Assembly (NCBI GenBank): GCA_038502055.1
Contig: JAXRKN010000044.1
Coordinates: 11,863,501 to 11,927,500, forward strand
Direction of reading: 5' to 3'
Source of the DNA: Tanytarsus gracilentus
Taxonomy: Eukaryota; Arthropoda; Insecta; Diptera; Chironomidae
DNA: 64,000 bases
A program made the translations under genes and the position numbers. How positions within the stretch are numbered: the stretch's first letter is position 1; each line of letters begins with the position of its first letter. Positions 1 through 12,890 of this stretch are shown here, one piece after another. The notes under the pieces were generated by a model. It was not told where the DNA came from, did not search any database, and saw only the letters and a program-made list of their open reading frames with translations.

Positions 1-2720
1 TTGTTATACGCCATGAAATTCCTCTCGATATATTTTTTTCAAATTTAATTAATTTAATAACCTTTTGAAGCGCGAGAGCTGTATCACGTCGGCGTAATTA
101 TTCAGTCAAAAGTGAATATCTTTTAATTGAAATGACTTTTTCTCTCTCTCAACTGCCGACTCTAGCTGTGCATGTTAATCGCAATTGAAGTTTTTTAGCT
201 GGAATTTTATTTAATTTAAATTCCAGTCTCATGATGTCATTTATGATTCACATTCCATCTCGAAGTATATCTAAAGGGATTTTTATTGACCTTTGAGCTT
301 TTAAAATATTTAAAATTGAGTAAATTTAAGGGAGATGCATGAAATATACTAGAATAAAATTCGCAAACTTTAGTGAATGAAACCTGATTTTAGCTTATGG
401 TGAATCAAAAATCCTAAATTGCGTCAATAAGCCCACAAACGCTTGTCATATATTCCAAAAGAACATTTATTGTTGTCATAAAAAACACACGAAACCACAA
501 AAAATTCCAAAGAATGATTAAGCAAAATATAAAAATAAAAAAATAGCAAGAGGAAGAAAATTCTGCCACATTAACAATATTAAAAATATTTTTTTAAAAT
601 AATGCCAGGCACAGGAGAGAAGAAATATATATATATGTGAATATATAAGAAGGAATAATCAATGAATACACATCAGAATATTATGCAAATTAGACTCATG
701 ATCATAATTTTTTTAACCAGCTATTCGCCTTGAATAGCAGCGAGCGAAAAAAAGCACTTTAGACACATTTCAAACCTTTTTTTTTTATTTTGCGACGAAC
801 AAATTTTTTTTTAATTACGAAGAGATTGAGGAAAATGTGTGGGCAGATTGGCTGGTAGATTCAATAGTGCGATGCCCGATTGTTAAAGAAATCAACTTTT
901 TTTTGTTCAGCTGTTAAATGTGCATGCCTTACATGGAAACTTGGCAATGGAATTAAATCTCTTGAATTTTTCTTCTTCGAGTTGTACCGAAATGCTTCGA
1001 GTAAAATAATAATGAGGAGGGATTTTCGTTAATTATGCCACGATATGGTTTTTCTTAAGACACTCTTTAAAAATCCTAAATTCACTAACGTCATTTACAA
1101 ACAAACCCTCACGAATAATTTTCATTAACAGCAAGAAAAATCATAAAAAAATTTTACATTCATAATTTTCGCATTCCGATGTCCATAAAGAGATCTCTTA
1201 TAAATTTTTGAGGTTGTTTAAAATAAAATTGAATATTCAGAGAGAAAAAGAAGGAAAGTGTCAAGCTGCGAGCTCATTCATGTCGATGAAGCCTTTTTTG
1301 TGCTACTCAAGGGGGTGCAGATATTGAAAAAAGTTTGTTCCGGTAGAGATTTCAAACAAAAAATTATCTTAATTCCACGGAATCACCCTCCAATGGCATT
1401 GTCAACTTATGTCACAATTGACTTCAATTTGTGATGGTTTTACAATTCCATTTAGATTACTCACAGAGACCATCGGACGACACAAAAGACGATGACTTTC
1501 ATTCATTGGAATTTGCGCGGCGTTACGGCTTACCGAATGACTAATCTCACTGCTCGTTGCCGATTAGATTTTTGGCGTGGCATAAATTTAAGATTTCCTT
1601 GACGTCGAGTGACCATCTTGGCCTTGCTGTGCTTCTTTTTCGAGTTAATTAAAAATCTCGAGTGCGCACGAGAGGTGTCAATATAGCCGAATATGTGCAT
1701 ATCATCCCCGTGTTCCACCCGTCAGTCACGAGAGAGTTAAAAGACACTTCCATTAATGACCGCTGTCTGTGTGTATACAAAATCAGTCATTCATTGAGCG
1801 GAGCACGGAAAAATTCACCTCGTATGTTAAACATTGATTCACACCATCAGAAATTCCATTTGCAAGACTCAGCAACAACACTGTGTGTATCAGGTTTTTG
1901 CCATTTTGAAATTCCACATCATTCCATCATCGATCGGTTCTTTTTTTTTGCGCGAAAAAAAAACAAGTTGCTGCAGCGGTGATATGGAAATGGATTGAAG
2001 TTTGAGAGAGTAAAAAACAGCGGTAGCTGCAAGCCGAAGAAGTAGTAAGGATATAATTAATTAAACAACAATTGCTATGCAATTAAGCCGTTCGAGTCAA
2101 TAAATCAATTAGCAGTGAGGGAAGAAGTTGCAATTAATTAGCAGTTCTTGTGTTACAATCTCTATCGGCTATAGCTATGCGAAGGTGCTGTCAGAAATAA
2201 TTTTCGAACAAAAAATATTCAGATCACACATGAAAAGTATTTCATCGCCGCAAGGACACATTCCTCATGTCACCACAACATTTACATATCATCATATAAT
2301 ATCGAGTTGGGAAAAAATAGCAACCACATACTTTTTTGTGTGTGCTCACATGGCTAAAGCAACCAGCCACATTTCCATCCTCCTTTTCATCTCTTTACTC
2401 TCGTTGAATGCTTAATTGAGTGAGTGACTGAGAGACAATGGCGAAATTGCCGCTATACGCTGTGAGTGAAGAGAGTCATGAAAGTGCCAATTAGTAGCTG
2501 GCTCCAGAAGAGTGAAATAAAAAGAGAGATTTCAAAATGAGAGACGACTTCTCCTCCTTGCAATTGATCTGTTATCAATACACGTTCCATTTATGCATTT
2601 ATGTCAACGGCAAACGGAAGTCTCTTATTTGTTGATTTTTATCAACACCGTATTTTTATCATCGGCATACAGACCGGTCCGCTCATTGCTCTTATGCATC
2701 GCAGATTAATTGAATTGAAA

Positions 2721-2737
2721 GGAGAGAGAGAGAGAGA
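2721..2737. repeat. (GA)n microsatellite
   Basis: An uninterrupted GA dinucleotide run of about 17 bases. Such tracts can bind GAGA-type factors in flies, but no function is shown here. Confidence 0.8.
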
Positions 2738-5700
2738 TGGACGCGTTACGATAAGCTGCGATGCATTTTTCAAATAATTTTTTTTCTTGTCGAGTTTAAA
2801 TTGAATTTTTGACTTTGAAGCGAGAGAGGAAGAAAAAAGTGTGATAATCTGAGAAACAACATTTGGTAAATGGGAAGAGAAATTCCTTACGCAAAAAAGA
2901 ACATTGGAATTCTACCTGCTCATCGACCTTTCCTTCAGATTGATTCTCTACCTGACACCGCAACGATCGAAAATTTCATTGGGTCAAAATTATGAAGAAT
3001 CGCGTTTAGCTGCAAAAAAATATTTATTTTGTTGAAATTTCTCTAAGGCTTGAAAATAATTTCGCGTTTCTAAGAAGAATCTCAAATTATACGCACCCGA
3101 TATCTTTCTCTAAAAAAATGAGATATTTATGAACACCTGCGGATGGCAACACACATAAAAATGATTCTTGGGAAAAAGCAACCCGATATCAAGGAACTCG
3201 ACTGTAATGCGACTCAATAGATTCAACTTGATCCTCCAACTCTCGGCAGGAATTTCGTGAGAAAGCGCTTGAAACGCATAAAAATTTGTCAAAAATGTTA
3301 CATAAAAATGCAAAATAACAAATTTATGCTTTGAGAAAATGAAATTTTTTACGTAACAAAGCCGATCACCATTTGTCATACCTGAGCGACTAATCGTGAA
3401 AATATTTCCCTTCGAAAAATGCAAATGTTGAGCACGCCGCCATATAACCTCCAAAATGAGAGGAAAAATTAGCGCGCATTCTTTATCGGAGTCGCTCGAA
3501 ACGCCAATTATTATTGACGCATTTGCACATTTTCGTAGACGCTTTGCTATGCGTACACAATGTAGGCGAGTGAGAGAGATAAAAAAAATTGTAATCACGT
3601 TGCTTCACTCGCATATGTGGAAAAAAAAATCAAAAAAACATTTTTTTTGGATGAGCTTCATTTTTTTTCTCCATCATCACATTTCAACCGGACTCTTTTC
3701 TCTTCCATGCACACACTCGACACGATCTCATCGTATATGATCACCCTGTAATGGAATGCCATGAAATTCCATTTTAAAAACAACGCTTTTGGAGCAACAA
3801 CAAAAATCGTGTGTGGAGTGAAGTCGAGAAGAGAAGAAAAAAATGTTCGCTGTGAGGCTTGTTTGAGTCGATTTCGGAATGAAGTAAAATGGAAAAATAG
3901 CCGTGTAACTGTATGTGTGTATGTGCGGGAAGCAGGGTGCTTCAAAGGCATTTACAACTCTTTTTTTTCGAGTCCGCGTTTAATTTATTTAAGAAAATAT
4001 TCAACTCACCATTTTTGCCGTCAAAAATCTCTTTTCCACGTTAATTTCCAATCCTCATATAAGTTTTAATCCAAAAAATTTTCCAATATCGAGATAAGAA
4101 GCTTTTGCAAACGTCGTGCAATAAAAATTATTCACAACGTGTTGAGTATGTACGAGTTGCGAAAAAAAATTCCAAACTTGATGCCACTTGTTGATTTTTT
4201 TTCAACTAAAATTTTTCACTTTTTATGTATATTTTTTAAACTTTATTAGGGTTATGCGCTTCAATTTTTTTTACCGACACATATGTCGAAGAGATTTTTT
4301 TTAATGTATTCAAGGAATTTAAAATCAATTTCACTTCTCTCTCTTTCTCACTCACTGATATTTTTTTTGTGTAAAAGCTTGCTTTCTCGTGGTTTTAAAC
4401 TCTCCCCAAAAATTTCTTTCAATATTTTTTATTTTTTAATATATATTTTGATGTTTTTAATAAAATTGCGTTCACATTGAGATTATGCACTTCGAGCAAT
4501 GTAGTGTTATAGTAAAAGTTAGTTTATGAGAAAAAAATATATTTCTTGTTGCGCGACAACGATTTTCAATCTGACTGCACAGACAGAGTTTCTCCAATCG
4601 ACTGAATACACTGAGAAGGAGAAACTGGAAAAATATGAAACGAATGCGAATAAAAAAATGTTTGAGAAGAAATAACTTCGGGTTTTAATGCTTTTGTGAA
4701 CTGACTAACACACGCTCACTAACGATCGTTATGTTCGTGCATGTATTTGAGTTTATGTGATTTGATTTAAGTGTGAATAATATTCAAACAGCAGCAATTA
4801 AATGCAAAATCAATAAAAATACTTTTTTCTTTTTATTTTTGGAGATCAATAAAAAAATGTTTTAAAAGAAATTTCGAAATAATTTTTCTGATGTGTAAAA
4901 AAAAATCATATAAGTGGATAGTGCTTGGGTGTGTTGGTTTTTTGGTTGAATTCCATTTATACTCTCGTACGATCATTTTTCAAAGATATTTCCAATTGAA
5001 AAATTTATGAGGATTTGGATGGAATTTTTTTATTATAATACATTTTTGTGTTTTAAATTTTATTTAAAGAGTAAATTTTTATGTAAAACTTTTAACAGTT
5101 GGAAAATTCGAGCCAACTTTACGGGAGTCCACACGATGTTGTTGTAAACCATTTCAGGTCTTTTCGTTATATTACCACTTCGTTTCTTCTTCTTCTTCTC
5201 ACTCAAAATTTAAGCTGGTATGCAGAATCGTGAAGAAAACATTTTTCAGCTTCTCTCTCTCAACTTAATAGTAAAATGTGGTAATTCTCAAAAGTTAATT
5301 CTAAATTATTTTGTGCAACCAAATATTTTTTTTTGTTTCCACCCAATTGACGTCATTTCAATGGAAAATCAGACATGTGCAAATATTTTCTAAAAATTCC
5401 TCGTCATCAAGGTTCAATTAAAACATGCTGACGATGACAACAGAACGCTAGTCATTAAATGTATGTTGGCAAGCACTGTCTTGTTTATTGCTATTTGCGA
5501 GGTTAATAAGGAAGGAAGCATCAATTAAACTTCAACATATTTACATGTTGCTGATGCAAAGCAGAGAACCCAAGAAAATGCAGATTTTTAATTAACAATC
5601 AGCAAGCAGAAGCAATTGCACAGTGGCAGTGTGTGCAGACAACGACGATTGAGAGAGGAAGAAACATAATACAGATATTGGCGGGAGGAGAAGCGAAGGC

Positions 5701-6240
5701 AAGTGATGGAATGCGGCATCAAAACGACATTTGATATAGCAAGAAATTCTTTCGATTATCTTATGCAAGGAGTGAAAGACTCTTTGCAAATTTTTAATAT
5801 TTTTTATATTTTTGTAAATTTTGATAATTTTAAAAATTAATTTATAATTTCTTTTAATTGAGAGCATTCTACCCTTTATATTGTCTCTCCCCTCGCCCAT
5901 TTATTATCTTTCCATGCAATTTCGCTCATTTTTTTCAACGTGGAATTTCTGATGGAAATTGAAGATTTAAGTCTTGATAATTACATTAAGTTTGCTCTTT
6001 TTAATGATCATCAACAATCGCATGAATGTGCACGATAACAAAGGTGAATAATTTTATTGGCATGTTATTAGCATTTTGTGGGATGATTTTGTTGCAAAAA
6101 AAAGTGGCATTCAAGGTATTTTAACTAAATTGATACTTTTGTGCGTCAAGAGAAAATTTAAAAATTTTTACATGTCATTAAAAACTAATAAAATTTCCTC
6201 AATAATTTCCTTCAAATCAAAAATTCAATTTAATTTCCCT

Positions 6241-6269
6241 TCATCATCATCATCATCATCATCATCATC
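6241..6269. repeat. (TCA)n microsatellite
   Basis: Nearly ten consecutive TCA trinucleotides, which produce a poly-serine run in a chance open frame. A simple repeat in non-coding DNA. Confidence 0.9.
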
Positions 6270-9200
6270 GTCTCTCGGCACTCACTTAATTTTATTATTT
6301 TTCACTGCTTCTGCTTGTTCTTACGCAGATGAACGAGCGAGAGATGAGACACGTTACATGTAACGTGTGCGTGTATGCATAAAAATATAATAATAGCTGC
6401 AGCGAAGTGAATAATTTGATATCGACGATCCATTAAAAATTAACTCCAATTACATGCGCAATTAGAAAGATAAATCGATCTTTTTTGCATCTTCGAAACT
6501 TTTTTTTAGATAATTATTCTCAAATGACTGAGCAAATTTTACTTTAAATTTTCTGCAGAGAAAAAGCAGAATTAAATCCGGTTTGGAGTCACATGTCATG
6601 AACTTTATAACAAAAGACGCACAAAAAAAATTCTATCGTGTGGCGAGAGAAGAAGAAATCTTTAAGGAGGATTTTGAATAAAAGTCTCTAAGAAATTCTT
6701 TCACCTATTCAATTCCTCGACTTTAAATCGTCGAATTGTGAGTGGAGAGAGAAAATTCCAAAACGCACAAAAATGCCTTCGCCCCAATATCTTTTTTCCT
6801 CTTCTTCTCCGTCTTGATTACTACTCCGCTTTCGAAGAATGACGGAACGAAAAGAAATTTGTGGATAAGAATATTCTTCTATGCCTCGTAAGCAACTCGC
6901 GCAGCAATGCTGTGTATATTTTTCTTATATCTCGCGCGTCTTTTACCTCGCTTACTTCTTCTCCTCATCGTCGTTTGTAAATTATGTGTATAAAGATTCT
7001 TTTCCTTCTCCTCTCCCTATAGACTCGCTTTTATATGTGTACAAGTACAATTTGGAAAATAAGATTTTTTTTCGTTCTGAAAGGTCTTGTTGTACTTTAA
7101 GGTATTGTATAATATGCTGAGTCTGTATGATTGTGTTTTTGGATATCGTAAAAAATATAACGTACTTTTTAGTTTTAATTTTGAGTTGCAATACTTAGTC
7201 AACAAAATTTGCTGCTCAAACTAAAATGCACATTTTTAATGCTCAACCCTTGATAAAACTCTTTAATACATCTTTAAGAATCCTACAAATGCTAGCCATA
7301 CTTCGAATACCCCTCTTAAGAATTTTTTCCTCAAGTTCTCTTCTTTAGTTTCAATCATTTTATTTCATCATCAATAATCAAAAAAAACATCTTGATGTGT
7401 TCTTTTCTTCTCTTTTCATGATTAGCTTTTCAGATCTTTTCTCTCTCTTGTGTAATTGTTTTTATTCAAATAATCTTTTCACATTTTTTGAAGTCTCTTC
7501 ATATTTTTTTGCCTTCCTCCTCTTTCTCGCTTCCTTCATAAATATTCATGAGGTTCAAATATATTTTGAGAACTGTCACATATATATTTTTGCTTGCAAT
7601 GATAAAATAAATCCACTTAAATAAAAGAACGAAAATTTCGAGAGAATTTTAAATCACTATTAAGAAATCATAGTGGTAACACCTCGACGCATGTGGACAA
7701 TTTTTTTTGTTGGAAAAAAGATTGGAAATAAATTTATTGACCTTATGTGTATGCGAGTGCGAAAGTGAGAGAGAGAAGGAGACATAACTCACATAATGTT
7801 TATCGAAGAAGGCCTGCAAAAAAAGAGGGAGAAAAGAATTCATCTTTAGCACACATGTAATCTCACTTCTCGGGGCATACGTACAACATATTTTCGCATC
7901 ATCATTCCGCTGGTTGTCGCTGCCGAGTGGCTTCTTCGAGAGCGAGAGGTGAGGCTGAAAAAAGAGCTAAAAGGCAAATAAATGAAATTCCAGCTATTTA
8001 ACGTGAATTTATTCCATTGATATTTATCTGCTGTGTTGATTTCGTAGAAGAGTGAAAGACTCTCCATTGGCCTATGCTTTAAAATGACAAACTCACACAT
8101 AAAATGGCATTATTTTTTTTGTGAAATGCGAGGAAAGAAGAGGAAATAAATGGGAAGGTGTTGAACATTTTTCTTCTAAGCTCACTTTGACTGACTTTTC
8201 TTTCTATCTCGACTCATATCTCGAAATGCTAGCAAAAAGTTTCAGAAAACATTTGAAGTGAAAAGAATTTAGTGCGAGGGTTTTGTCATAATTTAAAGGA
8301 ATTAACATTTTATCTTAATATTTTCGTGAAAGTGTTAAAATATGGAAAATCAGTCAGGTTTTGGGACGCTTTTGAATTTTAATATTGTTTTTAATTTCAT
8401 GCAAATATTCTTTGAGAGTCCCACGCCTTTTATTTTTTTCCACCAAGAAATATTTTAGACACTCAGCTATGTCGGAGTTTAATTAATTCTATGGAATGGT
8501 TCACGCTAAAGATAAAAAACTTTTTTTCTGATGAAATTTGCGAAGAGGATTATGAGAAGCTCATATTGTGAAATTGGCAATTCTCTCGAACATTCTGCAT
8601 ACGCTTTTATAAGAAGATTGTCGATGAAATTAAGTTTTCAAGTTTTTAATTAATATTACAGCAATGTAAATTATTGTCCTGCCATCGAACGGCTTTGCAC
8701 GTTGCGATTTAATTTTTAAATTGACTTTAAGAAGTTCAACGATAGTTACAATTGAAATAATTTTTGATCAAATTTAATTTTAATTAAGTTTCATGCTGGT
8801 TAAATTTTGTTAAATTCCTCGTCAAAATTTAATCAAATTAGCATCGTAAATTTCTCTCGAGAACAACGGTTTTCGCCACAGTCTTAATATTTTACCTTAG
8901 ATATTTTTTTTCTTAATTGGCATCCACCACATTGCCAACATAGTCATTTAATTATCGCGAAAGAATTTAACAACCGTCATCATAGCCAAAATGGATTTAA
9001 AAATTCACATCTAAAATCACGTACACATATTTTACTCCATCCACCAGAAAAAGCGTCAAGAAAAAGAGCCCAACTAGAGAATGACCGAGTAAAAATTGAT
9101 TGGCGCGACGTTTCGCAAATAAACCGCGAAAAGAGAATATTTGTATAAAAAGAATCTTAATTGATTCGACTAAATTTTATTTTTCGAAAAAAAAGATCTT

Positions 9201-10010
9201 TTGTATATTTAGCATCAAAGAATGAGTTGAAAAAAGATTTACGTGCGTGCGTTTTTTTCATTTATTGAATTCTCTTCTTTCATTACTCACTCGGACAAAC
9301 AAATAAAAGTTTTTTTCCCCGATTCATATGAAGACCGTTAAACCTTAAGTGAGGTAAGCTGTTCCTAATATTATTATTTTACGAACCCTTGAGATGAATT
9401 TTTGAAACATAAAAGAGAAGAATTCTCTATCTCAAGCTCTCAAAGCGCGCGCAAAAGAGAAGAATTCGAAGAAAATATTTATTGTGATAATAAATTTGGC
9501 GTGGACGAGTTGAATTAATGCTAGCGAGTCTCCTTCCTTTTGTCCGGGAGAGTGAAAAAAGTATTCAGAAGAATTTAAGAAAAAAAAGATACGAAAAAAA
9601 TTTCTTCATAACTCTTTGTGTGTATCTCTTCACTCTTCTTATTCTTCCTTGAGCATTATATTGAACATTTTGTAAATTGAGGTATTACTATGTCAATGTC
9701 TGTATAAAATTATGCGTTAAATTAAGAAAACATTTTTTTTTTAACTTTTAAAATTTAATAATTTTCAAAGTTCTTTAAAAATTAATTTGCGCTCTCACAA
9801 CCACCAAATGTGATTAAAATTTTCTGCGGACGCGTCGACGAAAGCAATGCAGCTGTAAATGGAGAAGAAATTCGATAGAAACACACCATGTGGAATGTTT
9901 TTTATATGCTCTCCTGAACAAAAAGAAATATTTATTAAAAAAAGATTCAAAATGTGCTGATTCGATGACATGGATAACCGTTGTATAAATAAATTTCTCC
10001 GAATCCCACC

Positions 10011-12241
10011 TCAATATTTCACGTCAATCAAATGTGAATTTTGCTTGATTTCATCGTTCTCCGGTAGCAGTTTTTTCGCCAATGCAAAGTACATTTTTGC
10101 TTTCGTCAGATTTTCTCTCTTCAGCGCTATAACACCTCTATATGTGGTAATTAGAGAAAGAGAAAGAAAGACAGGAAATTAGAAAAAATATTTAATGATT
10201 TTTTTTGCTGCGGTGTCGAATTCTTGTAAATGATACTTTAAGTATTCGAGTCTTTGAACGCTGATTAGGGACGGGACACTTTGTCACATTTTTCACATTA
10301 AAATTTATTATTAAAAATCGTCCTTGCTTCGAAGCATTTAAATTTGAGAAACTTGAAATTTTTTAGTCACCAAAAAGTGCTTAAAATTCCGCGAGACCGC
10401 AAAAGAATGTTTTGCCAGTCATTAAAAATTTTCACAGCTTTTAAAAGAAACGGGTCATAAAAAAAATTATTTAATCCTCACAAATTATTTAGAGCTGACG
10501 CATGTCCACCATCGAGACTTATGCAAATTCTACAACAACGTCTGGCAAAATCCAAATCGCCAATTTGAAGTCCAATGAACGAAACATTATACCACACGTC
10601 AGCCTTTTTCTCCGCAGAAATTGCCAATCTGAGTGCGCGTTGAAAGCACGAGAAGACAAGATCCAATTGACCGCCATATAAGCAGCACAGTCCGATATTG
10701 CAGTAGAGCTCGCATGCATTGAGACCCATTGATAAAATTCGTCGGTAATAGACGAGTGCCATTTCGGGTTGATAGTTGTAAAAGTAGTGAACTGCAATGC
10801 ACGACAGCGCTTCCGTGTTCATTGCGTCCAACTGCACAATTTGCTTATAAATTTTCACCGACTGTGGCAAATTGCCAATTAGTTCCAAAATTCTCGCCTG
10901 CTGCTTCAGCAACGATACATCATCGGGTTGCTTCTGCAGGCCATAATTGCACACCTCTAAAGCCGCAAGCGGTTGATCTATGCGACAGTACGCTCGAGCT
11001 GAAAAGTTAATTTTGGTAATAATTTGTCATTAAAAGATATTTAACGAGGGGGTTGGACACTCGCACTTGTTTTGATTCATTTAATTTTAAAAGTGTCCAT
11101 TTCCTTAAGAGTTTTACAAGTGAAAAAAAATGCAAACCCAAAAGCAAAATGGTATCGGGATGTGTCAAAATTTTCATCGACGTCTGTAAAAAATTCTCTG
11201 CTGAACGTGCATTCCCGACTGCAATCAAGCATCGACCTGCGAGCGGGTAAAGAAAGAAGAGGATGAAAAAAATGTAAAGACGAGAAGCAGGAAAGTAAAT
11301 GAAAATGAATATGCAAAAAAAAATAAAGAAGAATTTTACCTTTTTGTGTATGCCAAAACCATCCAGCCTCCGTTTTATTCAAATCCATCACGGCATTACA
11401 TAAATCCAGTGCCTTCTTAATATCTCCCTCGTTGTAATACAGAAATTGAAATAAAATTTTTGCAATTGCCGGTTTCGATGCGAATATCGAAGGATTGAGT
11501 CGTGACATGTTGAAAGAATTATCGCCGAGATTAAAAATCGATGCAGACCCGAGTCGAATATTTCGTGCTGTATTTAATCGACCTGTTTGGAGTGCAGTTC
11601 GATTGCCGGTCAATGACGATGTGCCGGCTCGTTGCTGCATTGTGCCGGGTCTAGCAAGACCACTCACAGGCCGTCCTGTTGATGTTCTTGGTCGCGATGA
11701 GGCTGTTCGTTGCCCAGCTTTAATCGCAGTAGCCGTGCGAAGGGACGTTCCTGGCTTTGGGGCTGTTGCGAGAATCTCAGTGTCAAGAGGATCATCTAAG
11801 AAATGCGAAGCAAAAATGATGCGCAAAAAGAATGAACGTGCAAACAGAGAAAAAAAATATGGGGAGAGAGAAGTAATAATTACATATTTGATGGAAACAA
11901 CACGAAAAGGAATTCTCAGCATAGAATGTTATTGTTGCATGGAATTCCGATGAGTGATGATAAGAAAAAGTCAAGGGCTGACACTCGCAACTAAGTTTTT
12001 AAGTTTATTCAACGACTGCACGAGTGTCGCAGCTTAAACTAAAATTTGCACACAAACCTACAACTCCATCGTCCTCAGCCTCAATATCATCGACATACAC
12101 ACGTTGTGTCATGGCTCGCATCTTCAATTCCCAAGGACCTTGCAGCTGAGGACTGTTGGCTAACAATTGATTGCACATTTCGATGCACTGCTCATATTTG
12201 CGAAGACGAAATAATGATAGTGCTTTATAATAAGGATCCAT
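10011..12241 (-). CDS. BBS8: BBSome subunit BBS8 (TTC8), TPR protein
   Basis: This is BBS8/TTC8, a tetratricopeptide-repeat subunit of the BBSome, the coat complex that moves membrane proteins in cilia. In flies it would act in ciliated sensory neurons. I join five exons: 12058-12241, 11340-11795, 11138-11236, 10482-10998 and 10011-10137, with consistent phases, giving 460 residues. The start is the ATG followed by DPYYKALSLFRLRKYEQC, matching the family N-terminus. Next come a Ser/Thr/Arg-rich linker with repeated RPGT-type motifs (typical of TTC8), the helix around SRLNPSIFASKPAIAK, and TPR units such as QPEMALVYYRRILSMG. The last exon continues NNLGVIALKRENL and then stops, so the C-terminus is shorter than in vertebrate TTC8. 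Family identity is secure; the terminal exon is less so. Confidence 0.92.
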
Positions 12242-12890
12242 TATTATGTTATTCTCTCCAGTATGCACAATTCGATCGCTGCTTCGTGCTGCAAGAGTTC
12301 GTTCGCCTCACTTCGCTCGTTGCGTCGTTGATAATGCCTTTTTGGCTGCCAATTTACGTTTCTCTTACTCGCTGTTAAATTCTTCTCGTGCCTTCTTTTC
12401 ACTCAATACTTGCGGTGTGTGTGTGTGTATCGCCTGGTCTTTGCTCCTCATGAATAAATTAATGAATGCAAATGGCTCTCACTCACTTTTTTACTCTTAT
12501 TACTACTGCCGTTGCCTTCCGCTGCCTGTTGTGATGAAACGAAATCAAAATATTTTTACACAAAAATTCTTCTCTCGCTGCTTGCACTCTTTTTCATCTC
12601 GGTGCGTTAATGTGACACCTTGCATTAAATATTGAGTGTGGAATGTAAAATTTTAATAATACGCTGGATATGTGAAGCTAAAGAATTTGCAATCGAATGA
12701 GGTGGAAAAAGTTATTATCTTACTTCAACTTGAATAAATTTATTAAAATCAAACTTATAGATTTAAAAAAATTACTAAACTTTTCTACAAAAATAACAAA
12801 TTTTTTGTTTCTCTACAATCCGTTGCCATGGTTTCATAAAAATTGCTGCAACCTGTTGCATGTGGATTTTTTAAGGGGTTGAATTTTTCC
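12242..12890. other. Intergenic region upstream of BBS8
   Basis: Lies between the BBS8 start and the 3' end of the first GPCR gene, both on minus, and should contain the BBS8 promoter. No gene seen. A half-matching RFX X-box-like sequence sits at 12822-12835 (good GTTGCC half, poor second half). Confidence 0.4.

Larger units (their letters stand above)
1..10010. other. Ten-kilobase gene-free AT-rich stretch
   Basis: No coding region is supportable here on either strand. The open frames are short, low in complexity, lack splice-consistent partners and resemble no family I know. The sequence is AT-rich with many poly(T)/poly(A) runs and GA- or CT-rich tracts. It could be intergenic regulatory DNA or part of a long intron of a gene lying outside the window; the sequence alone does not decide. 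Confidence 0.6.

Noticed and set aside
3110..3951. Several 94-162 codon frames on both strands
   Set aside because: Low-complexity, no known domain, no coherent splice sites, mutually overlapping; treated as chance frames.
11495..11953. 152-codon plus-strand frame
   Set aside because: Antisense shadow of BBS8 exon 2, whose minus-strand reading has clear homology.
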